Shown one piece after another: positions 1 through 7,573 of a stretch of 33,318 nucleotides of DNA. Origin of the DNA: Argonema galeatum A003/A1 (GTDB lineage: Bacteria > Cyanobacteriota > Cyanobacteriia > Cyanobacteriales > Aerosakkonemataceae); the NCBI RefSeq assembly GCF_023333595.1, contig NZ_JAIQZM010000001.1, forward strand, positions 184,541 to 217,858, in the 5' to 3' direction. The notes below the pieces were generated by a model. It was given only the letters and a program-made list of their open reading frames with translations, was not told the DNA's origin and did no database searches. A program made the translations under genes and the position numbers. Numbering within the stretch: the stretch's first letter is position 1; every line of letters starts with the position of its first letter.

Positions 1-306
1 CTAGCGCAATACCCCGGTTATACCAGGCTTCGTGCTTGTCGGGTTTGAATTTTATGGCTTGGTCATAGCTGGCGATCTCTTCTTCTAATCTTCCTAAGTT
101 ACCTAGCGCATTACCCCGGTTATTCCAGGCTTCGTGGTCGTCGGGTTTGAATTTTATGGCTTGGTCATAGCTGGCGATCGCTTCTTCTAATCTTCCTAAG
201 TTACCTAGCGCAATACCCCGGTTATACCAGGCTTCGTGCTTGTCGGGTTTGAATTTTATGGCTTGGTCATAGCTGGCGATCGCTTCTTCATAACGTTTGA
301 GTTCAT
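1..306 (-). repeat. 102-bp direct repeats encoding TPR units
   Basis: Three units of 102 bp start at 1, 103 and 205 and differ at only a few bases. Each encodes one 34-residue TPR with the core NRGxALGNLGRLEE and IASYDQAIKFKPD. The near identity at DNA level points to recent duplication or gene conversion, and the array continues beyond the window. Confidence 0.9.
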
Positions 307-1792
307 CCAAACAAGCTCCTTGCAACAACCAGTCTAATTCGTGACCTCTAATTTCTACCAGTTTTTCTATCAATCGCAATCCCTGTAGGAAGTCTTTTTT
401 CTCATAGCAAACCAAAAATTCCTTAATATATGCCGCTACGCGGGGGTCTTCCTCGCTATCAGTTGCTTCCAGCGATCGCCGCAGATATTCTTGTTCTAGG
501 GAAAGTGGAGATGATTGTTGATGGCGATGACTATCTTCTAACCGCAAGGATGATTTTAGAAACGTACCGTGCAAAGTCGAACTATCCTGACTACTAGCTA
601 GACAGCGTTCCCATCGCTGTTGCAGTTCTTCTCGCGTGTACCAAATTCTGAGAAAATCCACAAATAAACGGATCGGTTCGCCGCGTTGTTTCTTAACCTC
701 AAGACAAAAGCGCATCAACACTTCCCGTAATTCGTAAAAAGATTCCCGTCCGATCGCTTCAGAACTTACATAACCCTTCTCCCGCAAATCCTTAAGTTGA
801 CTAGATGCTGTCTGATGAGTAATAAAACAACGTTGGGCAATTTCTTTAACATTAACAGCATGACGGCGATCGCACAAAAACTCAACCATCTTTCTCTGCT
901 GCGGCGAAAGCCACGCCATCCGCGCCTGATAGTAAGGTGTCAAATCATCCAGCGTCCGCATGAAAGGATCTACCAGTTCATCCAGCGACTCGCGGGTGAG
1001 TAAATCCGAGAAAATTACATAAATGCGATGGTTTCCACCAGCAAGATGATGCACAGCTTGGATGCGATCGCGTCCTGTTCGTGTTTGGATAAATGATTCT
1101 AATTCGGGCTCGCCATTTAATTTGGCTAAATTCGTCAACAGTTGCGCCGCCTCTTCAGCACTCAGATCTTGGAGGTAGCGAATCCGAAAAAATCCATAGA
1201 ATGGTGAAGTTTGCAGTTTGACACCATTAAACAAACTCTGTGCTGTTGCCAAAATCGTACAGCAGGAACTCTCTTGTAGGAAAGAACGCAGTTTTTTTTG
1301 CCCCTCATCCTCCAATCCGGCAAACAATTCATCCAGGTTTTCAACAAGTAAAAGTAGCGTGCGATCGCCGATGAATTCTCTTAGCATCACAACTGCTTTA
1401 CTCTCAGCGGTTTCCGGTGACGAGTAGAGCGATTCGACTTTTTTTGCTAGTTCGATATCGTTATATTCTTCTTGAAGCGCCCGAAAAATACGTAAGAGCA
1501 AATCTAGAAAAGATGTCACACCCCATTCTTCCTCTCGCAGCCACGCAATTAAGATGCGATCGCGCAAATCATCCATCTGGCAGATGCGATGATATACCAA
1601 TGAAACAAAGTGCGTCTTGCCAATACCTCGCGGCCCAATTAGTAGTGTGTAATGTTTCGATGGCGTCAGCGCACTTTCGCGAATAAGTTCGACAATATGC
1701 TCTGCTAACCCGTGACGCTGGACAAATATGGCTTCCAACGTTTCTGCCTTCATCAAACTGGGAGTGAACCGGGAAAGAGAAGTCGCTTTCAT
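1..1792 (-). CDS. P-loop NTPase with winged helix and C-terminal TPR repeats (3' end outside window)
   Basis: The minus strand is open from an ATG at 1792 to the window edge, 597 codons with no stop. Residues 53-60 read GPRGIGKT, a Walker A P-loop; LLLLVENLDELF near 143-154 is a Walker B-like strand. Residues about 300-350 (KEIAQRCFITHQTASSQLKDL) look like a winged-helix segment. From about residue 495, 34-residue TPR units follow, nearly identical to one another, and continue past the edge. This order (ATPase, winged helix, TPR) is that of STAND-like regulatory ATPases, which sense a signal or partner through the repeats; the target here is unknown. Its ATG overlaps the TGA of the upstream ATPase gene (ATGA), so the two are probably translationally coupled. 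No effector domain is visible, but the C-terminus is missing. Confidence 0.85.
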   Translation of the reverse strand, partial: MKATSLSRFTPSLMKAETLEAIFVQRHGLAEHIVELIRESALTPSKHYTLLIGPRGIGKTHFVSLVYHRICQMDDLRDRILIAWLREEEWGVTSFLDLLLRIFRALQEEYNDIELAKKVESLYSSPETAESKAVVMLREFIGDRTLLLLVENLDELFAGLEDEGQKKLRSFLQESSCCTILATAQSLFNGVKLQTSPFYGFFRIRYLQDLSAEEAAQLLTNLAKLNGEPELESFIQTRTGRDRIQAVHHLAGGNHRIYVIFSDLLTRESLDELVDPFMRTLDDLTPYYQARMAWLSPQQRKMVEFLCDRRHAVNVKEIAQRCFITHQTASSQLKDLREKGYVSSEAIGRESFYELREVLMRFCLEVKKQRGEPIRLFVDFLRIWYTREELQQRWERCLASSQDSSTLHGTFLKSSLRLEDSHRHQQSSPLSLEQEYLRRSLEATDSEEDPRVAAYIKEFLVCYEKKDFLQGLRLIEKLVEIRGHELDWLLQGACLDELKRYEEAIASYDQAIKFKPDKHEAWYNRGIALGNLGRLEEAIASYDQAIKFKPDDHEAWNNRGNALGNLGRLEEEIASYDQAIKFKPDKHEAWYNRGIAL

Positions 1793-2976
1793 CTAACCCC
1801 CCGGTGCATTCGCCACCAATATTTAATCAACGGGAAACGAAAGCAATAACCATCAGATTGCAATAGAATATAGTGGTCTTGTTGAATCAGCGTCAGTACA
1901 TCTCTTGTTTTTTCAATGTCTGGGTTGACTTGCCGAGATTCAAGACAATTGAACAAGTCATCAAACGGCAGCGAAGTATCAGTACCTGCCAAAATATCCA
2001 GCAAATTCAGCACTAACTGTTTTTCATCATTGGCATAGTAAGTGTCAATCCGTTCCCGGTAGTAACGTAAGTCCCAAGGATCTTGTGGATCGATGAGGTA
2101 AGTGTTGATAATCGCATCGACTCTGGCGACATTTGCGGCTTTATCTTCTTCGATCAGATGGTCAACAACATGATGAATAAAGTAGGGAATTCCATCTACA
2201 GCAGTTGCGATCGCCTTAGCTGTTGTCTGTATGTCATCGGTCTCGATATCTTCTCCCTCCAGCAGTCGCCGCGCTAATTCCTCCGCGTCATTAGGTGATA
2301 ATGGTGGCACGTCTACAGCTTTCATATCGTTTGTTGGACGGTTGGCATACCCTGCTCGTTTGAGGGAAGTGAGGACGTTATGTAAGCCTATCGAACCTGT
2401 ATAAACCATCCGCAATTCTGAGTGCGTTTGACGCAACGATCGCAATGTATCTAGCACTTCCATTGCTGCACTTTCACCATCTTTTTTCTTAATATTGTCG
2501 AGCATCAACGGCATTTCATCCCAAAAGAAAATTACTTTGCGTTCTTGATTTTCTACTAAGTCTTCGATGGTTTTGGTCAGCAGAGTTTTCCACTCATTTG
2601 CAACCGCATCGGGGAATTTGACTATACCGCCAATCTCAAGACCTGTCAGATTAGTTAGCCATTGCCTTGCTTTCGCCGCTGTCCGTTTGGAACGACTCAA
2701 ATAGCTTTCTACATCATCAAAAATAGTCTGGGCAAATTCTAGGGGCGATCGCACTTTTTCGAGGTCGCGGTACACAGGTAACTTGTCCGCCGGAGCCTCC
2801 GCTCTCATCTTCTTGAGAATGCTGGTTTTTCCCATCCGCCGCTCTGCACTGAGGACGAGGCTCTGTCGCTCCAAAATCCGCCATAAGCGCTCGATTAGCT
2901 TATCCCGCCCAAATACCTCTGCTGGAGCGATTTCTCCCCCTGGATTAGCTCTCATACCAAAAGTCTCTCTTGACAT
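1789..2976 (-). CDS. AAA-type ATP-binding protein, first gene of a two-ATPase operon
   Basis: A 395-residue protein. AERRMGKTS near residues 44-52 is the P-loop of the archaeal-type/AAA_16-like ATPases that often read ERRMGKTS; VIFFWDEMPLML near 149-160 is the Walker B region. The C-terminal 90 residues look like a winged-helix region (DDLFNCLESRQVNP and LQSDGYCFRFPLIKYWW). The stop TGA at 1791-1789 overlaps the ATG of the next ATPase by the ATGA arrangement, so the two form one operon. The ATG at 2976 sits inside a perfect inverted repeat and has no ribosome-binding site. The next in-frame ATG at 2955 follows AAGAGAG and keeps the conserved region, so it may be the real start. The substrate is unknown; function as a regulator or stress/defence ATPase is inference. 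Confidence 0.82.
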   Translation of the reverse strand: MSRETFGMRANPGGEIAPAEVFGRDKLIERLWRILERQSLVLSAERRMGKTSILKKMRAEAPADKLPVYRDLEKVRSPLEFAQTIFDDVESYLSRSKRTAAKARQWLTNLTGLEIGGIVKFPDAVANEWKTLLTKTIEDLVENQERKVIFFWDEMPLMLDNIKKKDGESAAMEVLDTLRSLRQTHSELRMVYTGSIGLHNVLTSLKRAGYANRPTNDMKAVDVPPLSPNDAEELARRLLEGEDIETDDIQTTAKAIATAVDGIPYFIHHVVDHLIEEDKAANVARVDAIINTYLIDPQDPWDLRYYRERIDTYYANDEKQLVLNLLDILAGTDTSLPFDDLFNCLESRQVNPDIEKTRDVLTLIQQDHYILLQSDGYCFRFPLIKYWWRMHRGVR

Positions 2977-2999
2977 ACGTTATTTATATCGTATGTCAA
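2970..2999. promoter_or_regulatory. Perfect 10-bp inverted repeat at the ATPase operon promoter
   Basis: TTGACATACG at 2970-2979 is exactly mirrored by its complement at 2990-2999 with a 10-bp AT-rich spacer. On either strand TTGACA is followed 17 bp later by TATGTC, so the palindrome also resembles a -35/-10 pair. It overlaps the upstream start codon of the ATPase gene. It may be an operator for a dimeric regulator, possibly autoregulatory; no regulator gene is adjacent other than the winged-helix ATPases themselves. Confidence 0.5.
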
Positions 3000-3124
3000 A
3001 TTTGCCGTACCTTGAAACAGAATTTTGCATAACGGCACTGGTCTTGAGAAGTTACTGAGAATCTCCAGTCATTTTCTCGAAAATTTGCTACAAGGAGAAA
3101 GCGACTGATACTGACCCAAATAAT

Positions 3125-4102
3125 ATGTCGATCAAAAGGTTATGGATGATTTTTGCCGGAGTTGCGATCGCATTAACAATCATTTTTGTTTCTCCGAGCG
3201 GGATTCTAGCACAGAATTTCGATCGCATTTATGTGTTTGGCGATAGCCTCTCCGATATGGGCAATGTCTTCAAAGCTACCAACAAGAAAAGCCCCACAAG
3301 TCCGCCCTATTTTCAAGGACGTTACTCGAATGGCCCTGTGTGGGTAGAATATCTGGCGTCTAAGCTCAAATTACCCCTCAATCTAAATAATAACTTCGCC
3401 TACGCAGGCGCTACTACAGGGGATTCTCAGGCATTACCTCCAGGAGTGCTAGCGCAGATCGATCGCTTTAAAGCCACTAATTCCGTCGTCGATCCGATCG
3501 CTCTTTATATTATATGGGCTGGTGCTAATGATTACCTTGGTGGTGCTACGGACACTACCGCACCAGTCAACAATTTAACAAAAGCAGTTAAATCTCTTAC
3601 CGCAGTTGGCGCTAAAAATATCGTCGTGGTTAACTTGCCGGATTTAGGAAAGCTTCCAGGGACTAGGATAATTGAACGTTCCCATTTACTCAGCAATTTA
3701 AGTAAGAAGCATAACTCCGAATTAGCTGCGTCTGTAAACGGTTTGCAGCAAAAATTAAGCGACGATATCAATATCACATATCTTGATGTTAATTCTATAT
3801 TTAATGGAGCTATTGCCTCTCCAGAAAAATTAGGTTTCAAGAATGTCACAAAACCCTGCTTAATCAAAGGCAGTATATGCGATAATCCAAATGAATATTT
3901 ATTTTGGGATAACATCCATCCCTCAACTGCCGCCCATAAGTTATTAGTAGAATTATCCCTTCCTGCGCTAAAACCAGTAACGAAAGCAACACCCTCGTCT
4001 ATTGTCAAGTTCACTATCGTATTGATTATAATTCTCTTGTTTGGTGCTTTATGTTTGGTCTTAATACTGAAGCGCAGAAAAATTAAGACAAAGAGAGCGT
4101 AA
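3125..4102 (+). CDS. SGNH/GDSL-family esterase, secreted and membrane-anchored
   Basis: A 325-residue protein. Residues 1-30 form a signal peptide ending near ILAQ. YVFGDSLSDMGN holds block I with nucleophile Ser41; GRYSNGPVW and WAGANDYLGG are the block II/III region; WDNIHPSTAAH holds the catalytic Asp-x-x-His. This is a thermolabile hemolysin/phospholipase-like GDSL layout, so an ester or lipid substrate in the periplasm or outside the cell is likely. Residues about 290-318 form a hydrophobic helix followed by a basic tail (KRRKIKTKRA), so the mature enzyme is probably tethered to the membrane, which is unusual because most GDSL relatives lack a C-terminal anchor. An AAGGAG lies about 27 bases before the ATG, too far for a classical site; no alternative in-frame start was found. 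It stands alone, divergent from the ATPase operon. Confidence 0.88.
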   Translation: MSIKRLWMIFAGVAIALTIIFVSPSGILAQNFDRIYVFGDSLSDMGNVFKATNKKSPTSPPYFQGRYSNGPVWVEYLASKLKLPLNLNNNFAYAGATTGDSQALPPGVLAQIDRFKATNSVVDPIALYIIWAGANDYLGGATDTTAPVNNLTKAVKSLTAVGAKNIVVVNLPDLGKLPGTRIIERSHLLSNLSKKHNSELAASVNGLQQKLSDDINITYLDVNSIFNGAIASPEKLGFKNVTKPCLIKGSICDNPNEYLFWDNIHPSTAAHKLLVELSLPALKPVTKATPSSIVKFTIVLIIILLFGALCLVLILKRRKIKTKRA

Positions 4103-4148
4103 TACGAAATCTACTACCATCGGTTGCCTAAAAAATTCGCCTTCTCAT

Positions 4149-4188
4149 ATCTGCGTTTATCTGCGTTCATCTGTCTTCATCTGCGGTA
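4149..4188. repeat. 10-bp tandem repeat (ATCTGCGTTT type)
   Basis: Four imperfect units of ATCTGCGTTT follow one another just after the esterase gene and end in GGTAAAA. The same family, as ATCTGTGTTC, recurs in the opposite orientation at 32948-32990. It is non-coding dispersed repeat DNA. Confidence 0.7.
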
Positions 4189-4235
4189 AAATTTTAACCA
4201 ACGATGGCAACAGACAATTTCGGTTCTTTCGGTTC

Positions 4236-4511
4236 CTCAAGGGCCATCCCCTATACAAATACCTTTGAAATTGATTGAATGGTAAATAGCCGATCGCAAT
4301 CGCCGACCTCGAAAACCCGACCATCCACCGCGTGAGCGCAGATACCGAACAAATCAGGGTTCACCTTTGCCAGTTCCGGGATGTAAGTCGCTACCTTGCC
4401 GTCGTTTAGAGATTTGTACTTGAGATGCAAGTCGTTCAGAAAGGACTCAAATGGCGATGCGACAACCTCAGATGGGTTAATCTCTGCTTCCAGATTGTCT
4501 CCGTTTGCCAT
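4236..4511 (-). pseudogene. glsA: Glutaminase remnant (N-terminal fragment)
   Basis: The frame from ATG 4511 encodes 86 residues matching the beginning of bacterial glutaminase [21 protein letters not shown], then [11 protein letters not shown] with the catalytic Ser-x-x-Lys. It stops at a TAG (4253-4251) exactly where the family has Tyr in FVYG. The codons after the TAG continue the family sequence as GMALE, then the similarity ends near 4236 and the remaining 200 or more residues are absent. This is therefore a nonsense mutation followed by a deletion, not a short gene. An intact glutaminase would convert glutamine to glutamate and ammonia; this fragment cannot. The N-terminal codons look well preserved, so decay is recent. 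Confidence 0.8.
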
Positions 4512-4612
4512 ACTCTTTTAGATCTTGCCCTTAAGAATAACTCTTCTTCAAGAATATATCTAATGAGCGGCAAACAGATTCTCAGACTACAACAGAGAAA
4601 CAAATCATATCA

Positions 4613-5650
4613 ATGCTAGAATTTGCTGACCAATCGCTCGCGTTTAACATTGCTCTTTTTTTACTCTCAGCTTTAGCAATTGGCCTCAGCGGCTTCTGGA
4701 TGACTGGGATCGCTGAGGGCTTAGCTGAAAAAACCGGACTGGGACAAGCCCTGATGGGGGCCTTATTTTTGGGATTTAGCACATCCTTGCCGGGGATTGT
4801 TACGTCAGTCACCGCCGCCTTGGAAGGCTATCCACACCTAGCCATTGGCAATGCACTAGGGGATATCGCCGTCCAAACAGCTTTTCTGGGAATTGCCGAT
4901 ATCACTTACCTGGAGGCAAATCTCGAATACGCAGCTGCTGACGCTGCAACATTGACGCAAGGAACTCTGCTGATAGTTTTATTAGCCATTCCTTTACTGA
5001 CGATCGGTTATCCATCAATTACTTTGTGGGGAATTCATCCCGCCTCGATCGCACTCGTAGCCACTTACATTTTCGGGTTGCGTCTGGTAGCTGAGGCTCA
5101 AAATCTGCCGATGTGGAAACCACAGCAGACAAAGGAATCAACTGTCAAAGAACCTCAAGCAGAGGAGTCAGAAAGCCCAGGATTAATTAGTTTGTGGTTG
5201 CGTTTCTTTTTACTTGCCGCCGTTCTTGGCATTGCAGGATATGGCGTCGAACAAGCTGGAGTTTCGATCGCCAACTCTACAAGTCTTTCGGAAAATGCCG
5301 TTGGCAGTCTTTTCACCGCTATATCAACCTCACTTCCGGAACTCGTGACCACCATAGCTGCCGTGCAGCGTGGGGCGTTTACCCTGGCTGTCAGCGGCGT
5401 CCTGGGTGGCAATAGCTTCGACGTATTGGTTTTAGCTTTGTGCGACTTAGCCTATGGGAAAGGATCGATTTATGAAGCTTTAACCCAAAGCGAACTTTTT
5501 GTCCTTGCCCTAACCATTCTGATGACTGGTATCCTACTCTTGGGCTTGTTACGTCGGGAAGAACATGGCATTGGCAACATCGGCTTTGAGAGTTTTTTCT
5601 TGCTGCTGCTGTATCTATGTGGGTTTTTGCTGGTGTTTTTCTCAGGTTGA
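4613..5650 (+). CDS. CaCA-superfamily cation (sodium/calcium-type) antiporter
   Basis: A 345-residue, very hydrophobic protein with about ten membrane helices and two inverted alpha-repeats, the hallmark of Ca2+:cation antiporters. The first repeat reads FSTSLPGIVTSV and later IGNALGDIAVQT; the second reads ISTSLPELVTTI and later LGGNSFDVL. An acidic loop (about residues 165-185, rich in Glu and Lys) separates the halves. In characterised exchangers each repeat carries a Glu in SLPE that binds the cation. Here the first repeat has Gly and an Asp appears in GNALGD, so ion selectivity may differ. The gene is divergent from the glutaminase remnant and ends at a strong hairpin. No clear ribosome-binding site precedes the ATG. 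Confidence 0.85.
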   Translation: MLEFADQSLAFNIALFLLSALAIGLSGFWMTGIAEGLAEKTGLGQALMGALFLGFSTSLPGIVTSVTAALEGYPHLAIGNALGDIAVQTAFLGIADITYLEANLEYAAADAATLTQGTLLIVLLAIPLLTIGYPSITLWGIHPASIALVATYIFGLRLVAEAQNLPMWKPQQTKESTVKEPQAEESESPGLISLWLRFFLLAAVLGIAGYGVEQAGVSIANSTSLSENAVGSLFTAISTSLPELVTTIAAVQRGAFTLAVSGVLGGNSFDVLVLALCDLAYGKGSIYEALTQSELFVLALTILMTGILLLGLLRREEHGIGNIGFESFFLLLLYLCGFLLVFFSG

Positions 5651-5682
5651 ATTCCTGGGGCCGATCGCTTTAATTTTATAGA

Positions 5683-5713
5683 TATGGAGGAAACCAAATA
5701 GGTTTCCTCCATA
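5683..5713. terminator. Hairpin terminator between convergent genes
   Basis: A perfect 13-bp stem (TATGGAGGAAACC and its complement) with a 5-base AAATA loop lies between the antiporter (+) and the small minus-strand gene. The T-run is weak (AGTCTTT), but position and symmetry fit a bidirectional terminator. Confidence 0.65.
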
Positions 5714-5753
5714 AGTCTTTATGATGGCGAATATCTTTTAAATTTTGGCTTGC

Positions 5754-5948
5754 TTAGTAGCTGTCTTGGCCCGGAACCTTATCAGCATCAGCAGCAGACA
5801 AAGCCTGATTGAGGGAGGCATCGCGGATAGCCTCCCACTGAATGAGGAGTTCAGAACCGCTGAGGTCACTAGCTTTGTAGCGCTGAATGGCTTGTTCCAG
5901 TTCTTCTAGAGTACTGAGAATGGGAATACTGTAGGTAAGCTCTGACAT
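5754..5948 (-). CDS. Small acidic hypothetical protein (64 aa)
   Basis: A 64-residue acidic protein, not recognised. It has no signal peptide, membrane helix or Cys motif; LEELEQAIQRYKASDLSGSELLIQWEAIRDASLNQ is predicted mostly helical. AAAGGTT about 10 bases before the ATG could serve as ribosome-binding site. It is supported as a gene by its own start context, the hairpin on its 3' side and a plausible coding composition. It is transcribed alone, divergently from the Mo-nitrogenase C-terminal family gene across a 300-bp AT-rich gap. A role cannot be assigned. Confidence 0.5.
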   Translation of the reverse strand: MSELTYSIPILSTLEELEQAIQRYKASDLSGSELLIQWEAIRDASLNQALSAADADKVPGQDSY

Positions 5949-6069
5949 AGGGCAACCTTTAATTACGGGACTGAGATCATTTTGACCTGCATACTTTCTA
6001 TTTTAATCAAAGCTGTATATAAACAGTATAAAATATAACATTTTGTATAACTTTGACTAAAAAGTTTAA

Positions 6070-6085
6070 AGTGATGCAAATCACA
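6070..6085. promoter_or_regulatory. CRP-like palindrome GTGA-N6-TCAC
   Basis: AGTGATGCAAATCACA matches the cAMP-receptor-protein consensus TGTGA-N6-TCACA at nine of the ten conserved positions. The word GTGATGCAAAT (6071-6081) recurs inverted at 6162-6172, and GCATCAC appears again at about 6122. The site lies about 120 bp from the start at 5948 and about 165 bp from the start at 6250, so it could serve either gene. SyCRP1-type regulators are known in cyanobacteria; binding here is inference. Confidence 0.4.
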
Positions 6086-6249
6086 ACTTAGGACGAGAGC
6101 GATCGCAAATCTCGGAGAGCTGCATCACGAGTAACCCTAAAATTTATCACAAATAACTCCTATTTGCATCACTGGAACAATTCCTAACTGAGTGGATGAT
6201 AAAGACATCAAAGAAAAACACCAATTTGAAATTCTTACCAAGGTCAGCC

Positions 6250-6567
6250 ATGTCTTTCATCACCAGTGCTTCCCCACAAACAAACCTGAAATTTCAAGGC
6301 CCGATCGAAAATATCCTGCGTCCAGTACGCCAGTGGCTAGAATCAATAGAAATTCAAGACTCCAAAGTAGCCAAGTTGTTGTGCAAACTTATCCCATCTC
6401 AATGTCCCTTTGAACGAGATATTCAGGTATTTGGACGTACACTTTTCCACATACCCCCGATGTGTAAACTGAATCCTGTCTACGACCAGTTGATGATGTT
6501 GCGTTTCCGCGCTTTAACTTTCCTAGCCGATGTTTGTGGAGAAGATATTACCCAATACTGCTGCTAA
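6250..6567 (+). CDS. Mo-dependent nitrogenase C-terminal domain family protein
   Basis: A protein of about 105 residues matching the small cyanobacterial family named after the C-terminus of Mo-dependent nitrogenase (Mo-nitro_C). The signature is PVRQWLESIEI, LLCKLIPSQCPFERDI, HIPPMCKLNPVYDQL and LRFRALTFLADVCGEDI, with conserved Cys residues. Despite the name, family members occur in non-diazotrophs and their function is unknown; no nif gene is present here. An upstream in-frame ATG at 6196 exists, but the 18 residues it adds are not family-like, and AAGG lies 9 bases before the ATG at 6250, so that start is preferred. The upstream gap carries a CRP-like palindrome. Confidence 0.82.
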   Translation: MSFITSASPQTNLKFQGPIENILRPVRQWLESIEIQDSKVAKLLCKLIPSQCPFERDIQVFGRTLFHIPPMCKLNPVYDQLMMLRFRALTFLADVCGEDITQYCC

Positions 6568-6692
6568 GTCAATCCATTTGGGATTTTAGATTTTGGATTG
6601 AAGAATTGACCTCGCAGCCTGTACTGAATGCTTGGTTTATTATTTTAAAGACTGAAGGACTTACAATCAACTGTCCTGTCTACAGACTCGAT

Positions 6693-7184
6693 CTACCAAG
6701 CTTTTAGCAACTTATTGAAAAAAGTAGTAATCGATTCCCGCATCTGGTACTTGCGATACCACTGCTGAAAAGCTTTTTCGTACTCCTCCTCCTGCAAGTG
6801 AAAATTATTCCAAGTATTAAGACCAAGGGCTAATCCCCAGAATAATAAAATATAAAGCGACCAAGAAAGGTAACCACCACTAACTAGATTCAGCAGTACC
6901 AAAAATGTATTGACGATCGCATACTTGCCTAAACTTTTCTTGAATCTTCCGACGCGGTAGGTGTTGAACGCCTGCCGCTTTTGCCTTTCTCCCTGTAAGG
7001 CTAGCCACTCTTTTTCTGCTACCTCAAGATTTTCTGAAGATATTTCTAACTCAGTCGCAATTTCCAACAACTGTTCGCGGGTAAAGTCCCCTTCGTAAGA
7101 TTGCCGGGAGATAGCCAGATGGAGAATTTGCTGGATCTCTTCTTGGTTGTAAGAACGGGTAATTCTGGATTCGGAGACTGACAT
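6693..7184 (-). CDS. 2TM domain-containing protein
   Basis: A 163-residue protein. Residues 1-70 form a soluble helical region (QEEIQQILHLAISRQ and REQLLEIATELEIS) that resembles a short helix-turn-helix-like or SHOCT-like segment. Residues about 85-125 hold two closely spaced membrane helices (AIVNTFLVLLNLVSGGYLSW and LYILLFWGLALGLNTW), and a basic amphipathic tail follows. This is the usual layout of the 2TM family, whose role is unknown. It is a single gene, convergent with the gene at 6250-6567, with about 125 bp between them that show no clear terminator. Confidence 0.75.
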   Translation of the reverse strand: MSVSESRITRSYNQEEIQQILHLAISRQSYEGDFTREQLLEIATELEISSENLEVAEKEWLALQGERQKRQAFNTYRVGRFKKSLGKYAIVNTFLVLLNLVSGGYLSWSLYILLFWGLALGLNTWNNFHLQEEEYEKAFQQWYRKYQMRESITTFFNKLLKAW

Positions 7185-7311
7185 AATCTAGTTTGCTATC
7201 AAATTTTTCTCAAGCTTTGCGGTACTTCTTCTATTATGGCGAGTATCTAGGGTAAGCAGTCTCTACCCTACTACAGTAATTGGGGATTATTCCATTTTTG
7301 CAAATATATCT

Positions 7312-7385
7312 GTAGGGGCGAAGCATTCGGGCTGATAATTTATGGCTACAGCCAAAGACTTTCTGCCCGAATGCTTCGCCCCTAC
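7312..7385. repeat. Long-palindrome dispersed repeat, copy 1
   Basis: A perfect 21-bp inverted repeat (GTAGGGGCGAAGCATTCGGG plus one base, and its complement) encloses a 32-bp loop. The same arms occur at 10730-10798 inside a MITE-like element. It has no coding capacity. The 390-bp gap from 7185 to 7573 otherwise holds only an HLR1 motif near its end. Confidence 0.85.
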
Positions 7386-7503
7386 CCAAAACCTTAGCAG
7401 TAATTGTGAGCCATGCCCACCTTATGTACTGTTCGCTACGCACCGTTCGCTAAACCGAACCTTAACGGACGGCTACCACTATAGTTGAAATATTAAAAGC
7501 ATT

Positions 7504-7521
7504 GTTACATTCCGTTACAAT
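7504..7521 (+). promoter_or_regulatory. HLR1 motif (RpaB-binding type) before the M50 protease gene
   Basis: GTTACATT-CC-GTTACAAT is a perfect match to the cyanobacterial HLR1 consensus, two (G/T)TTACA(T/A)(T/A) repeats separated by 2 bp. HLR1 is bound by the response regulator RpaB at high-light and redox genes. It lies about 53 bp upstream of the protease ATG; TACAAT may also be the -10 box, in which case binding would repress. Confidence 0.6.
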
Positions 7522-7573
7522 CAAAGCATGAGAGCAAAACAAAACTCTCAAAGCTGAAATAAGAGGAGTCCTA

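Noticed and set aside
6250..6567. Evidence of a nitrogen-fixation cluster
   Set aside because: The small protein shares only the C-terminal family name; no nif genes occur in the window and the family is present in non-fixing strains.
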